A DNA stretch of 18,919 nt from Dictyocoela muelleri (GCA_016256075.1 SDVU01000161.1:1-18919); one strand, 5' to 3'. Numbered from the stretch's first letter, positions 1 through 7,739 are shown. A program made the numbers and translations. Notes: generated by a model not told the origin, from the sequence alone.

Positions 1-44
1 GCTAAATTAAATATTATCATAGAATAAAGTTAAATTGAGAGGAA

Positions 45-335
45 AATAGGAGGTCGCGTTTTGCATGTCGCGTTTTCGCTCCACATTTATTAATAATTTT
101 TAATATATTAAACATAATTTTTAATATATTTATTAATAATTTTTAATATATTAATGCATAACCCTGTAAGGGTCTCACAAAATGTGTCGCATCTTTAAAA
201 TTGGATTTTTATTATAAAAATTAAAGAAAAATAATTTCTTAAATATAAAAATTTAAGTTTGCAGGTTGCTACAAATTTGTTTCCCTTAAAAATGTGATAT
301 TAAATTGATAAAAATTTAATTATAAAAAATTAAAA
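45..335 (+). repeat. Left arm of long inverted repeat
   Basis: It aligns with the reverse complement of 3745-4040 over its whole length, best in the stretch reading GGTTGCTACA at about 264 through GTGATATTAAATTGATAAA at about 292-310. Both arms carry degenerate copies of a motif like GCAAATTGTGTCTCTTT (here GTCGCGTTTTGCATGTCGCG at 53-72 and CACAAAATGTGTCGC at 177-191), which could be transposase-binding subterminal repeats. A local direct repeat of about 27 bp lies at 86-112 and 129-155 inside this arm. The outer limit is uncertain because the window starts here. Confidence 0.6.
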
Positions 336-479
336 ATTATTTTATTTCGAATTAACTTCTTTAAGTTTATTATTTTTTATACTTCCTATGTGAGTATTTA
401 TAATAACAATGTTCTTTCATTTTCTATTTGACAATTTTCTCTATTTAAAGATAATACTTCAAATAAATCATCATAATAA

Positions 480-910
480 ATAGATTCAAGAGGTTGGCGC
501 CGTGCATATGTTTAATTTTATGGTTTTGCCAACATTACCTTGGATCTAATATCGATTACATCTCTCTGACGTATTTCATATTCTCTTCTGTATTTATTGA
601 AGTAATCTGATTATCTAAATCTTATTTCATAATCCCAATTTTTATTTTTATTTATGGCTCCGCATGCATTGTCATAACCCTTAAATAAAAATAATGGTTT
701 TAATTTAGTTGCCAAAGGTGTTAAATTATTATATTCGTATATGAATTTATTCAAGTAGTTTATCTAATCAAAATAGTTAATTGGTATACATTCCGATTTT
801 ATTTAGAGTTTTATTGAACTGCATAATTTGTCCTTGAGACTGGGAATTATATGGCCTTCCATAGACACTTCGTATTCCTAATTCATTTAATATTTGATTT
901 GAGGAAGTGT
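480..910 (-). mobile_element. Fossil of retrovirus-type integrase, catalytic core and C-terminal part
   Basis: The minus-strand reading contains the motif GRPYNSQSQGQ followed by FNKTLNKIG. These match the catalytic end of gypsy-type integrases, where the acidic residue follows P-x-S-Q-S-Q-G. Further on it reads KFIYEYNNLTPLATKLKP, the usual stretch after the core. The piece is broken and old. It differs clearly from the integrase of the Ty3/gypsy element at the right end of the window (SPYSPQSNGISERLNQK there), so the two belong to different lineages. It is the downstream partner in orientation of the fragment at 3300-3655. Confidence 0.7.
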
Positions 911-1010
911 TTGTCATTATTCACTGTTATGACTATTGAAAATATTCCAAAAACCTTATTTATATAAATGTTTTTTTTAAAAAAAATTTTTAAAAAAAAA
1001 ATTGGGCCTA

Positions 1011-1061
1011 GTTCAGTAATATGGCTATATAAAATTTAATGATATAGCCATTTTCCTGAAC
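1011..1061. repeat. 20-bp stem hairpin
   Basis: GTTCAGTAATATGGCTATAT (1011-1030) is complementary, with two mismatches, to 1042-1061 across an 11-nt spacer. It lies about 50 bp before the Merlin-type transposase remnant. It may be part of a transposon end or a MITE remnant; no matching copy was seen on the far side of the transposase. Confidence 0.6.
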
Positions 1062-1112
1062 AAGAAAAAAAAATAAATAAATAAATTTTGAATTGGAAAA
1101 ATTTAGAACCCC

Positions 1113-1925
1113 ATGGTTTTGAGTCTCGACATGATTTTTACTGACATCAATGCCTCCTTCGCCTTCCTATGCGAGAATAATATAATACTTAAAGAGAAAT
1201 TTTGTACTAAGTGCAATAATATTACAAGGATAAGGATATATCGCGAGAGATAAAGATAAAATAATATATCGCTGTTGAATTATTTATGTCAAAAACGAAA
1301 TAGTATAATAAATACGAAGTTGCCCATTAATAGATACATATACATAGTTTATATGCTGTATCAGAAGTGAATTACAAGCATTTGAGTTTATGGCAATCAT
1401 TAAGTAAGGCGACTATTTCATCTCTCAAGCAGAAAGTGTTAGATGGTGCCTTTAGATATGTGAATGAGAGACCAATTATTCATGGAGGGTTTAATGTTAT
1501 AGCGGAGGCAGATGAGACTGCGATTTGTCGCATAGGAATAATACGTAAACTCTCAAACACTGCAGATGAAGTCGCCGACAAAGTATGGATACTGGGAGTC
1601 ATTTGTAATACGCTACAGCGTAATTTTTATTTGCAACTCGTTGATGATAGAAGAAGTAATTAATTCACAATAGCGTTACTAGGAAAAAATACATGTTGCT
1701 AGCATATTACACACTGATGGATTCTCTCGTAGCCCGTGGTTTCTCGAAATTTAGGAGTTCTGCATAAAGTAGACATCACAGTCTAGGTTTGTTTATGCTG
1801 ATGGGACACACACAAATAACATTGAGGTGTTTTGGTCAGATCATAAGAGTACTATGCGCAAAGAAATGTGTTTTGAGAGAAAATATTGATCACTGGTAGG
1901 CTCATTACTGTTTTAAAAGAAGACA
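1113..1925 (+). pseudogene. Merlin/IS1016-type (ISXO2-like DDE) transposase, broken
   Basis: This is a cut-and-paste DDE transposase of the Merlin superfamily, the eukaryotic kin of IS1016/IS1595. A first stretch from ATG 1113 has a zinc-ribbon-like pair in KFCTKCNNITRIRIYRE and then hits a stop. From 1367 an open stretch of 98 codons gives LSKATISSLKQK and ADETAI, the first catalytic Asp being at 1511-1513, then WILGVI and LQLVDD. After a frame change near 1663-1692 the remainder reads HTDG (second Asp, 1716-1718) and DGTHTNNIEVFW (catalytic Glu, 1824-1826; the HTN-x-IE-x-W signature). In-frame stops lie between these motifs, so at least two frame changes and several stops separate the parts. 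No terminal inverted repeats could be assigned. It sits between the two integrase parts and so probably inserted after them. Confidence 0.85.
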
Positions 1926-1984
1926 TCTTCTCAACGCAACTATAACAGAGTTTATTGCTATATTCAAAGATATATTAAAGCATA

Positions 1985-2125
1985 TACTTAATTGAAAAAC
2001 AGATTTAAAAATCTAAGTAAAAATCTAATTTAAAATATAATTGAAAATATAATAAAAAATCCAATTAAAAATCCAATTTAAAATCCAATTTAAAATCCAA
2101 TTTAAAATAAATTTCATTTATATTT
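1985..2125. repeat. Short tandem repeats of about 12 bp
   Basis: The unit AATTTAAAATCC is repeated with variation, clearest at about 2060-2107. It lies between the Merlin remnant and the foldback element and has no coding potential. Confidence 0.6.
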
Positions 2126-2273
2126 TTTTAATTGCAATACCTTTCTCTTGTGTTCAGCCATCTTTCTAAAAAAAACCCGGAGTTTTTTTGATGCATAAGT
2201 CCGGGAAATTTGGAAAATGAATCAATGAAAGTAAAAATGTAATTATAATTGTCATTATGAGAAGAATATAGAG

Positions 2274-3269
2274 TTCTTTATGAATTAAAGCCGCCTTTTA
2301 TATTTGAAGCCGTCTTTGATATTTGAAGCCGCCTTTTAAAAAATTATAAAGTTAAAAATTAAAAAAATATGCAGGGGTTTTCATCGTTATAGACCCATTT
2401 TTAAAGTTATAGGCTCTTTTTTCAGAATATAGACCTTTTTTCAAAGTTATAGACACATTTTTATAGAGTTATAGACAGATTTTGACAGAGATATAAATGT
2501 TCCAGAAACTTTAGCATCGATTAATTATTTTTTAACCCCTAATCTTAACCCTTGTTGTAACCCTTATTTTCCAACCCTTATTTTTTAGACCATTTTTTTA
2601 CTTTTATTTTCAAACCCTTATTTTTCAACAACAATTTTTCAACCTTTATTTTTTAACCCTCATTTTTAACCCTCATTTTTAACCCCCCCCCCCCTTTTTA
2701 CCCTTATTTTTAAACCCTTATTTTTTACCCCTTTTTTAACCTTTGTTAGAAGATAAGGGTTAAAAAATACGGGTTGGAAAATAATGGTCGAAAAATAAGG
2801 GTTTGAAAATAATGGTTGAAAAATAAGGGTTGAAAAATAAGGGTTAAAAAATAAGTGTTGAAAAATAAGGGTTGAAAAATTAGGGTTGAAAAATAAGGGT
2901 TGAAAAATAAGGGTTAAAAAATAAGGGTTGATAAATAAGGATTGAAAAATTATTAAACGATGCCAATTTTCGCAGAAAATCTATAACTCTGGCAAAAATA
3001 TGTCTATAATTCTATAAAAATGTGTCTATAACTTGACAAAAAAGTCTATAACTTTGAAAATGTGTCTATAACTTTGAAAAAATAGGGCTATAAATATGAG
3101 AAACCCTGCATAATTATTAAATTTTTTACTTTATAATTTATAATTTTTTCAAAGGCGGCTTCAAATATCAAAGGCGGCTTCAAATATCAAAGGCGGCTTC
3201 AAATATCAAAGGCGGCTTCAATATCAAAGGCGGCTTCAAATATCAAAGACGGCTTCAATTCATAAAGAA
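2274..3269. repeat. Foldback element with three nested tandem-repeat families
   Basis: Both ends read TTCTTTATGAATT followed by AAGCCG in opposite orientation. Each arm runs inward through the same three tandem families in the same order. The first is a ~19-bp unit GGCGGCTTCAAATATCAAA, with six units on the right (3150-3255) and three on the left (2290-2335). The second is a ~21-bp unit of the type GTCTATAACTTTGAAAAAT (2385-2500 and 2985-3100). The third is a ~14-bp unit AAGGGTTGAAAAAT (2535-2735 and 2757-2945). The turn is near 2739-2760. Unit numbers differ between arms, so the arms have expanded separately. There are no open frames. This organisation resembles FB-type transposons, whose long inverted repeats are built of tandem units; no transposase is seen. 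Confidence 0.8.
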
Positions 3270-3299
3270 ACGAATTTAGACACATATCAATAATATCGA

Positions 3300-3655
3300 T
3301 AACATTCTTTCTCGTTGGCAAGAAGTTATAATTAGTGTTACAAAGTTATTTACATGAAGGACTCTTTCTCTAATGCAATTTTCACATTTTGATATAAAAT
3401 CAATAATATCTTTGTAATAAATTCCTCATTAAGTTGCGCATATTTTTTCATATGTTCCTCGAGGTCTAACATAATCAAATGAGTTGGCCTTTGTTATAAT
3501 TTCTTTGATTTTATCAATCTCATATTCGTAAATAAATTTTTCATAACAACCATTTAAATTATAGTAAAGTTATTTTTCTAAAAGTTTAAATTTATAACAC
3601 ATTCTTCTAAAAATTTACTTTTCATCTTTACGCATTCCTTCAGAATACACATTAC
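3300..3655 (-). mobile_element. Fossil of retrovirus-type integrase, N-terminal zinc-binding part
   Basis: The minus-strand reading includes KDIIDFISKCENCIRER, which fits the second half (C-x2-C) of the HHCC zinc-binding domain that opens gypsy-type integrases. Just before it is a poorly kept region where the histidines would be expected. It is in the same orientation and correct order to be the upstream part of the remnant at 480-910, the two being separated by the Merlin and foldback inserts. It is broken and old. No RNase H or RT signature precedes it before the inverted repeat at about 3745. Confidence 0.6.
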
Positions 3656-3744
3656 TTCTCAAAAAACAATAATATTTATTTTTTTGTTTTCACTTTGTAT
3701 TGAAACTACTCTTCCCATGTGGGTTAATTAATATATTATAATTA

Positions 3745-4040
3745 AAATATATTTATTATTTAAATTTATCAATTTAATATCACGTTTTTAAAGGTGGCAA
3801 AATCTGTAGCAACCTTCAAACTATAAATTTTTATATATAAAAAATGATTTTTTTAATTTTTTAATAGAAAAATACAATTTTAAGAGGTGACACAATTTGT
3901 AGTGAGGCCTTTAATAGAATTTTATTATAAAATAACATTTTTATTAAAATAATTTTTAATTAAATTTTAAAAAGGGGGGACAGAATTTGCAAAGAGACAC
4001 AATTTGCAAAGAGACGCTATTTTGCATTGACATTTAATAT
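3745..4040 (-). repeat. Right arm of long inverted repeat
   Basis: This is the reverse-complement partner of 45-335. It carries several copies of the subterminal motif on the minus strand: GTCTCTTTGCAAATT occurs twice in a row (3980-4015), and related ACAAATTGTGTCACC and ACAGATTTTGCCACC follow at about 3888-3903 and 3794-3811. The arms are clearly diverged, so the insertion is not recent. Confidence 0.6.
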
Positions 4041-4104
4041 TGTGGTTTATTAATATTTTCAGCAAATTTTTAAAAAACTCCAAAATTTCCCAATCCTCTT
4101 CCCA

Positions 4105-4490
4105 AAAAAAATTTACAATAACACCAAATTTTTTTAAAATATTTTTTAATAAAATTTTTCGGTTCGTAGCCGGGTTTGAGGCCCCCTCTCCTCTGGAATA
4201 AAATGCTGATTAATCAAATATTGCATAGCAAGTGATATGTGATTAAGCTTAAAATCTTCTGAGAAGCTTAAAGCAAATATTTTTATCTTTCTATGATGTG
4301 ATATATCTCATCATAGAAAGAGAAGAATATTTGTTATAAGCTTCTCAGAAGATTTTAAGCTTAATCACATATCACTTGCATTTGCAATATTCGATGAATC
4401 AAGCTTTTTATTCCAGAGGAGGGGTGACGCTTACCGCCTATGAACAAATTTTTCTAATAATTTTTTACAAAATTTTTTGTATCAAATTAA
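4105..4490. repeat. Near-perfect palindrome (foldback MITE-like)
   Basis: Centred at about 4303. The inner arms (4183-4298 and 4309-4424) match at roughly 90 percent, starting with CTCCTCTGGAATAA on both sides and meeting at GATATATC with essentially no loop. Weaker symmetry continues outward to about 4105 and 4490 (GGTTCGTAG on the left, CTATGAAC on the right). There is no open reading frame. No convincing target duplication was found. Confidence 0.8.
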
Positions 4491-4785
4491 ATAGCTCTTC
4501 TTTTAAATGATGGATATAACAAATAAAACTAGCTACTTTGTATTAAAAATAATTTATTTGCTTTTTTTAAAAAAAATAAAAAAATTCTAATAAATAATTT
4601 CAACAAAACTATGAGTTTCAAAATGGTTAGTCGAGTCTAGGGTCGTAAATAATCGGTAAATTCAATAACCGGGTTTTTTCATTATTTTTATATAAATAAC
4701 CGGTTTTAATCGATTAATCGAAAAATTGATAAATGGTTTTAAAGACGTAGTTTGTTCAACGAAATGGATCAAAAACTTTATATTT
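4491..4785. other. AT-rich spacer with AACCGG motifs
   Basis: No gene is visible. At 4638-4710 the sequence CTAGGGTCGTAAATAATCGG is followed by two copies of AATAACCGG-TTTT (4662 and 4695). The CAGGGTCGTAAAT-like start and repeated CGG motifs recall hAT transposon ends, but no second end or transposase was found. Confidence 0.3.
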
Positions 4786-4798
4786 TACTTTAATTATA

Positions 4799-5023
4799 TT
4801 TATATTACATGTAGACAACATCCATAGCTGCCAACTCGGGAAGTTGCCCTCTACCGTGGTCTGTGACCTTCGGTTCTTGGTGTTCCAATAAAACGTCAAT
4901 TCCTAAGCTACCCAGAAGCTTAAATGTATACGCGATTTTCTTTTTATCCATGACACAGTAACATACAGGTAATTTGTGGCTTTTCATGATTTTTTATTAT
5001 TTACTACTTTTTGCCGAGATGCG
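4799..5023 (-). mobile_element. tRNA-derived SINE copy, 5'-truncated, with target duplication
   Basis: This copy carries the 3' half of the repeated ~455-bp unit, from the TATGGATGTTGTC end up to GCATCTCGGCAAAA. It stops at 5023 and so lacks the tRNA-like head. Perfect 13-bp direct repeats TACTTTAATTATA flank it (4786-4798 and 5024-5036). Because these lie exactly at the truncated 5' end, the truncation happened on insertion, as is typical of LINE-driven target-primed reverse transcription. A 60-codon open frame within it is not a gene, since it falls wholly inside the SINE body. Confidence 0.88.
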
Positions 5024-5036
5024 TACTTTAATTATA

Positions 5037-5375
5037 ATGAATTAATTTTATTCGCCTATAAAATAGTACTTAAGGTAAATTAAAGAATCCAAAAGATCAT
5101 ACTTTAGTGATGCACAGAATTTTTTACTAAACCCTCCAGCAACTAAAAAAACCATTTCACATTCTGTAGATGTTGGTCTAATTGGGGATAATGCATTGTA
5201 TAAACTTTAAACAGTTTTTGTCTGTGTCTTTTTGGCTATAAAATATTGTAAATCTTTTTATAATACAGAAATAAAATGTTTTCATTTGTATTCATTTACT
5301 CTCTAATACTTTAGAAATTGATTCTTTCATTTGTGGTAAAAGAGGTTCTTTTTCAACTGTAATATGAAATAAATG
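5037..5375. other. Intergenic, nothing recognised
   Basis: AT-rich with no open frame of note. A short piece at 5159-5209 translates as HSVDVGLIGDNALYKL before a stop, which I cannot assign. Confidence 0.5.
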
Positions 5376-5693
5376 GGTACTGTTCCAATATAAATAATCA
5401 CCTTTGCAATATTAAAATTTTAGGAAAGAGAAAACTGTAAATTTTAACAAGGGTTATTTTAATGTGATAACTCCCGTAGTATAGGTATTTTTCATTCTTC
5501 CTCTACGGTTGTAGATTTATATTGTGGGTTCCCTTCGGGCCCCACAACATAAATCTACAACCGTAGAGGAAGAATGAAAAATATCTATACTACGGGAGTT
5601 ATCACATTAAAATAACCCTTGTTAGAATTTACAGTTTTCTCTTTCCTAAAATTTTAATATTGCAAAGGTGATTATTTATATTGGAACAGTACC
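5376..5693. repeat. 318-bp near-perfect palindrome with UUCG-type apex
   Basis: The arms of about 153 bp (5376-5528 and 5541-5693) are perfectly register-matched around 5534.5 and differ at only three positions by my reading. The ends are GGTACTGTTCC and GGAACAGTACC. The 12-nt centre contains CCCTTCGGG, which as RNA would fold as a c(UUCG)g tetraloop capping the long stem. The arms are far less diverged than those of the palindrome at 4105-4490, so it is younger or maintained by arm-to-arm conversion. No target duplication was seen. Confidence 0.92.
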
Positions 5694-5699
5694 GAAAAA

Positions 5700-6341
5700 A
5701 TTTCAAAAAAAAGACATAGCAAAACAACTTCGAGAAAAAAACATACTACTAAAGATTTATGAAGAGGTATACTGTTTCCAAGCAAGTCTCTGATCAAATA
5801 AAAAAATGTAAGTGAGCTTGTCTAATTTTCCTCAGAGGATTCCCAATTGGATGGTAAAGAAAATAATTCGAGGGTCAAATCGAAATATGCAGATATATAC
5901 GCTTATATTCTTAACAAGGTCGATAAAATACGTAACAAGAAGTTCATAGTTACGAGAAATACATTAATGAATCTCGCTATAGAATATTATGCGTGCTCAT
6001 TGGAATGTGCAAAAAAAATTATCTTTATTTTGTTATTATTTTCGTTAAGAGAAACCTTCTAAGCTTTATTTCATTGCGTGTTAAACCAGCAAGCACAGAA
6101 TTCACACAAAACGCCTAATTAATAACACTATTAAAACAGAAATTGAAAGACTTTAATATTGCAGATGTTTTTAATTTAGACGAGACAAGTCTTTAAATTA
6201 GATCAATCATCAAGACGTATGATTTGGACAAAAAGTGCGATAATAAAAACGTAAAACATGATAAAACAAGGTTTACGTTGATGTTAGATATTAATTCTCT
6301 GAGTGAACGGCTTAAACCTTTACTATAGGAAAATCCCAAAG
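5700..6341 (+). pseudogene. pogo/Tigger-type transposase remnant
   Basis: This is a DNA transposase with a CENP-B-like DNA-binding part and a DDE_1 catalytic domain. From ATG 5847, 71 codons include KFIVTRNTLMNLAIEYYA, like the second (Tc5/CENP-B) helix-turn-helix. A frameshift near 6008-6015 moves the frame to one giving FVKRNLLSF. Further on, VFNLDETSL (first catalytic Asp at 6179-6181) and KHDKTRFT followed by LKPLL with GKSQ in a shifted frame match the K-x-DK-x-R-x-T and LKPL-x-IGKS blocks of pogo-like enzymes. The gene has several stops. It ends at 6341, where a SINE is inserted in the IGKS block; the remaining acidic catalytic residues are not found beyond the SINE. An earlier stretch at about 5760-5830 may be the first helix-turn-helix, badly decayed. 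Confidence 0.82.
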
Positions 6342-6800
6342 GCCCGATAGCTCAGTGGTTAACACTCTTGAATGTAAAATTTAAGTATCGTGGTCTGAAT
6401 CCCGCCGACGTCACTCTTTAATAAATAATGAGGGAATGACATTAAGCGGTCAAAAACTATATAATTATATTAAAAATATACAGTTGTTTCAGAGTGGTAT
6501 AGCTGATTAAGACTTGGTATAATATGACAATGAAGCAGAAGGGACTCTCATAGGTGTTGGGATGAATGCGCCGATGCATCTCAGAAAAAAATAGTGAAAA
6601 ATAAAAATTCATAAAAAGCCACTAATTACCTGTATCCTGCTGAATCATTATAAAACGAAAGTCGCGGGTACATCTGGACTTCTGGGTAGCTTAGGAAGTG
6701 ACGTTTTATTGGAACTTCATCAACCAAAGGTCATAGACCACGGTAGGAGACAACTCTCCAGATTGACAGCTATGGATGTTGTCAACATGTAATATATATA
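6342..6800 (+). mobile_element. tRNA-derived SINE, full length
   Basis: This copy starts at GCCCGATAGC, with A box TAGCTCAGTGG (6348-6358) and B box GGTCTGAATCC (6392-6402). The 44-nt distance between box starts equals that of a tRNA (positions 8 to 52). Between them, TTGAA/TTTAA can pair around a 7-nt loop, like an anticodon arm; the D and T stems are degraded, so this is not a working tRNA. The ~380-bp body is shared with the other copies. Near the 3' end is GGAGACAACTCTCC, a 5-bp hairpin, followed by ATGTTGTCAACAT and a (TA)n tail. It interrupts the pogo-type transposase. No target duplication was found. Confidence 0.88.
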
Positions 6801-6924
6801 TAATATATTTTATTTATTATCCCCTCACGTAAAATCTCGCTGCTGAACTGGGTAGTACTGACATTTAACCGTTTTCGTGATTCATAGGTATTATTTGTGT
6901 GGACTTATTTGTGTTAAATATTTA

Positions 6925-7372
6925 AATGGGTCTATAACTCTGGAAACACGGGTCTATAACTCTGGAAAACAAGGTCTATAACTCTGGAAACCCGGGTTTA
7001 TAACTCTGGAAACCCGGGTCTATAACTCCAGAAACCCGTTTTTATAACTTTGAAAAAATGGTTCTATAACTCTGATAAAATGGATCTATAACTCTGATAA
7101 AATGGATCTATAATTCTTAAAAAATGGGTCTTAACTCTGAAAAAAATAGGGTTATAACTCTAAAAAAATGGGTCAATAACTATGAAAAATGGGGTCTATA
7201 ACTATGGCAAAAGGTGCCTATAACTATGGAAAACCAGGTCTATAACTCTGGAAAACCGTTTTTATAACTTTGAAAAATGGGTCTATAACTATGGCAAAGG
7301 GGGTCTATAACTTTGAAAAAAGGGGCCATAACCATGGCAAAAGGGGGTTATAACTATGAAAAACCCTGTAAA
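6925..7372. repeat. Minisatellite array, 20-22-bp unit
   Basis: About twenty imperfect units of the type GGTCTATAACTCTGGAAAAA run head to tail. The last part, ending in AACTATGAAAAACCCTGTAAAT, matches the point where the middle repeat family of the foldback element at 2274-3269 ends (GAGAAACCCTGCATAAT, about 3098). The array therefore derives from one arm of that element or shares a source with it. It lies about 70 bp beyond the stop of URM1. Confidence 0.9.
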
Positions 7373-7442
7373 TAGATTAATATTTTTTTTAAAATTAAAT
7401 CTTCAAAATAAAATTTTAAAATATTTTTCTCGAAAATTTTAA

Positions 7443-7727
7443 TTAACCTCCATGCATAGTGGAAATAAAATGAATTTCATCATCAACATTCAATGGACTT
7501 TCAATTCCATTTCTTAATTGATAATCAACATCATTAATAATGCATAAATTTCCGGGCATAATATCGTTATCATCTGTGAAGAGGTTATTATCAATAATTT
7601 TATAGTTGCTTTTAAGAAATTTTATCAAAAATTTTAAATTACTAATTTCTTCTGATTGTTTCTGATCAATGGAAATATTTTTATATCCAAAGGTTGATTC
7701 TGCACCAGCATAAAAACTTATTTTCAT
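7443..7727 (-). CDS. URM1: Ubiquitin-related modifier Urm1
   Basis: The 94-residue protein has the size of Urm1 (yeast 99 residues). It ends in STMHGG directly before the stop, the diagnostic C-terminal Gly-Gly tail that is activated as a thiocarboxylate. Upstream of the tail, GNLCIINDVDYQLRNGIESPLNVDDEIHFIS follows the family pattern of the last beta-strands of the ubiquitin fold, with a Leu-Ile-Asn-Asp-x-Asp core. In the known pathway an E1-like enzyme (Uba4) activates Urm1, which donates sulfur for 2-thiouridine at the wobble base of certain tRNAs and can also be attached to proteins; it acts in the cytosol. The frame is whole and has no intron. The start at 7727 is the first ATG and is preceded by CCC (ACCCATG), a triplet often seen just before starts in microsporidia. 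The gene stands alone between repeats, with no operon partner. Confidence 0.93.
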   Translation of the reverse strand: MKISFYAGAESTFGYKNISIDQKQSEEISNLKFLIKFLKSNYKIIDNNLFTDDNDIMPGNLCIINDVDYQLRNGIESPLNVDDEIHFISTMHGG

Positions 7728-7739
7728 GGGTAACTTTTT

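Larger units (their letters stand above)
45..4040. mobile_element. Composite block bounded by long inverted repeats, possibly a Ginger-like integrase transposon with inserts
   Basis: Two diverged ~290-bp repeats in opposite orientation (45-335 and 3745-4040) enclose integrase-type coding remnants read on the minus strand (3300-3655, then 480-910). The integrase begins within about 100 bp of the right repeat and ends about 145 bp from the left one. No RT, RNase H or protease is seen between the repeats. A stand-alone integrase inside inverted repeats is the layout known for Ginger-type DNA transposons, whereas LTR elements have direct repeats. About 2.4 kb between the two integrase parts is foreign: a Merlin-type transposase and a foldback repeat. 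The element is clearly broken and old. An alternative is unrelated repeat copies that happen to flank a fragment of an LTR element. Confidence 0.45.

Noticed and set aside
45-335. Solo LTR
   Set aside because: Its partner at 3745-4040 is inverted, not direct, and no TG...CA ends or target duplication were found.
2521-2960. Telomere-like repeats (AACCCT/AGGGTT)
   Set aside because: The units are AACCCTTATTTTT-type, 13-15 bp long and arranged as mirror arms inside the foldback element, not a terminal telomere tract.
2274-3269. CRISPR-like array
   Set aside because: The repeats are contiguous tandem units without unique spacers, in a eukaryotic setting.
4805-4987. 60-codon minus-strand gene
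   Set aside because: It falls entirely inside a SINE copy and is not conserved as a frame in the other copies.
6342-6415. A functional tRNA gene
   Set aside because: A and B boxes and spacing fit, but the acceptor, D and T stems do not pair, position 33 is not T, and the same sequence recurs as the head of every full SINE copy.
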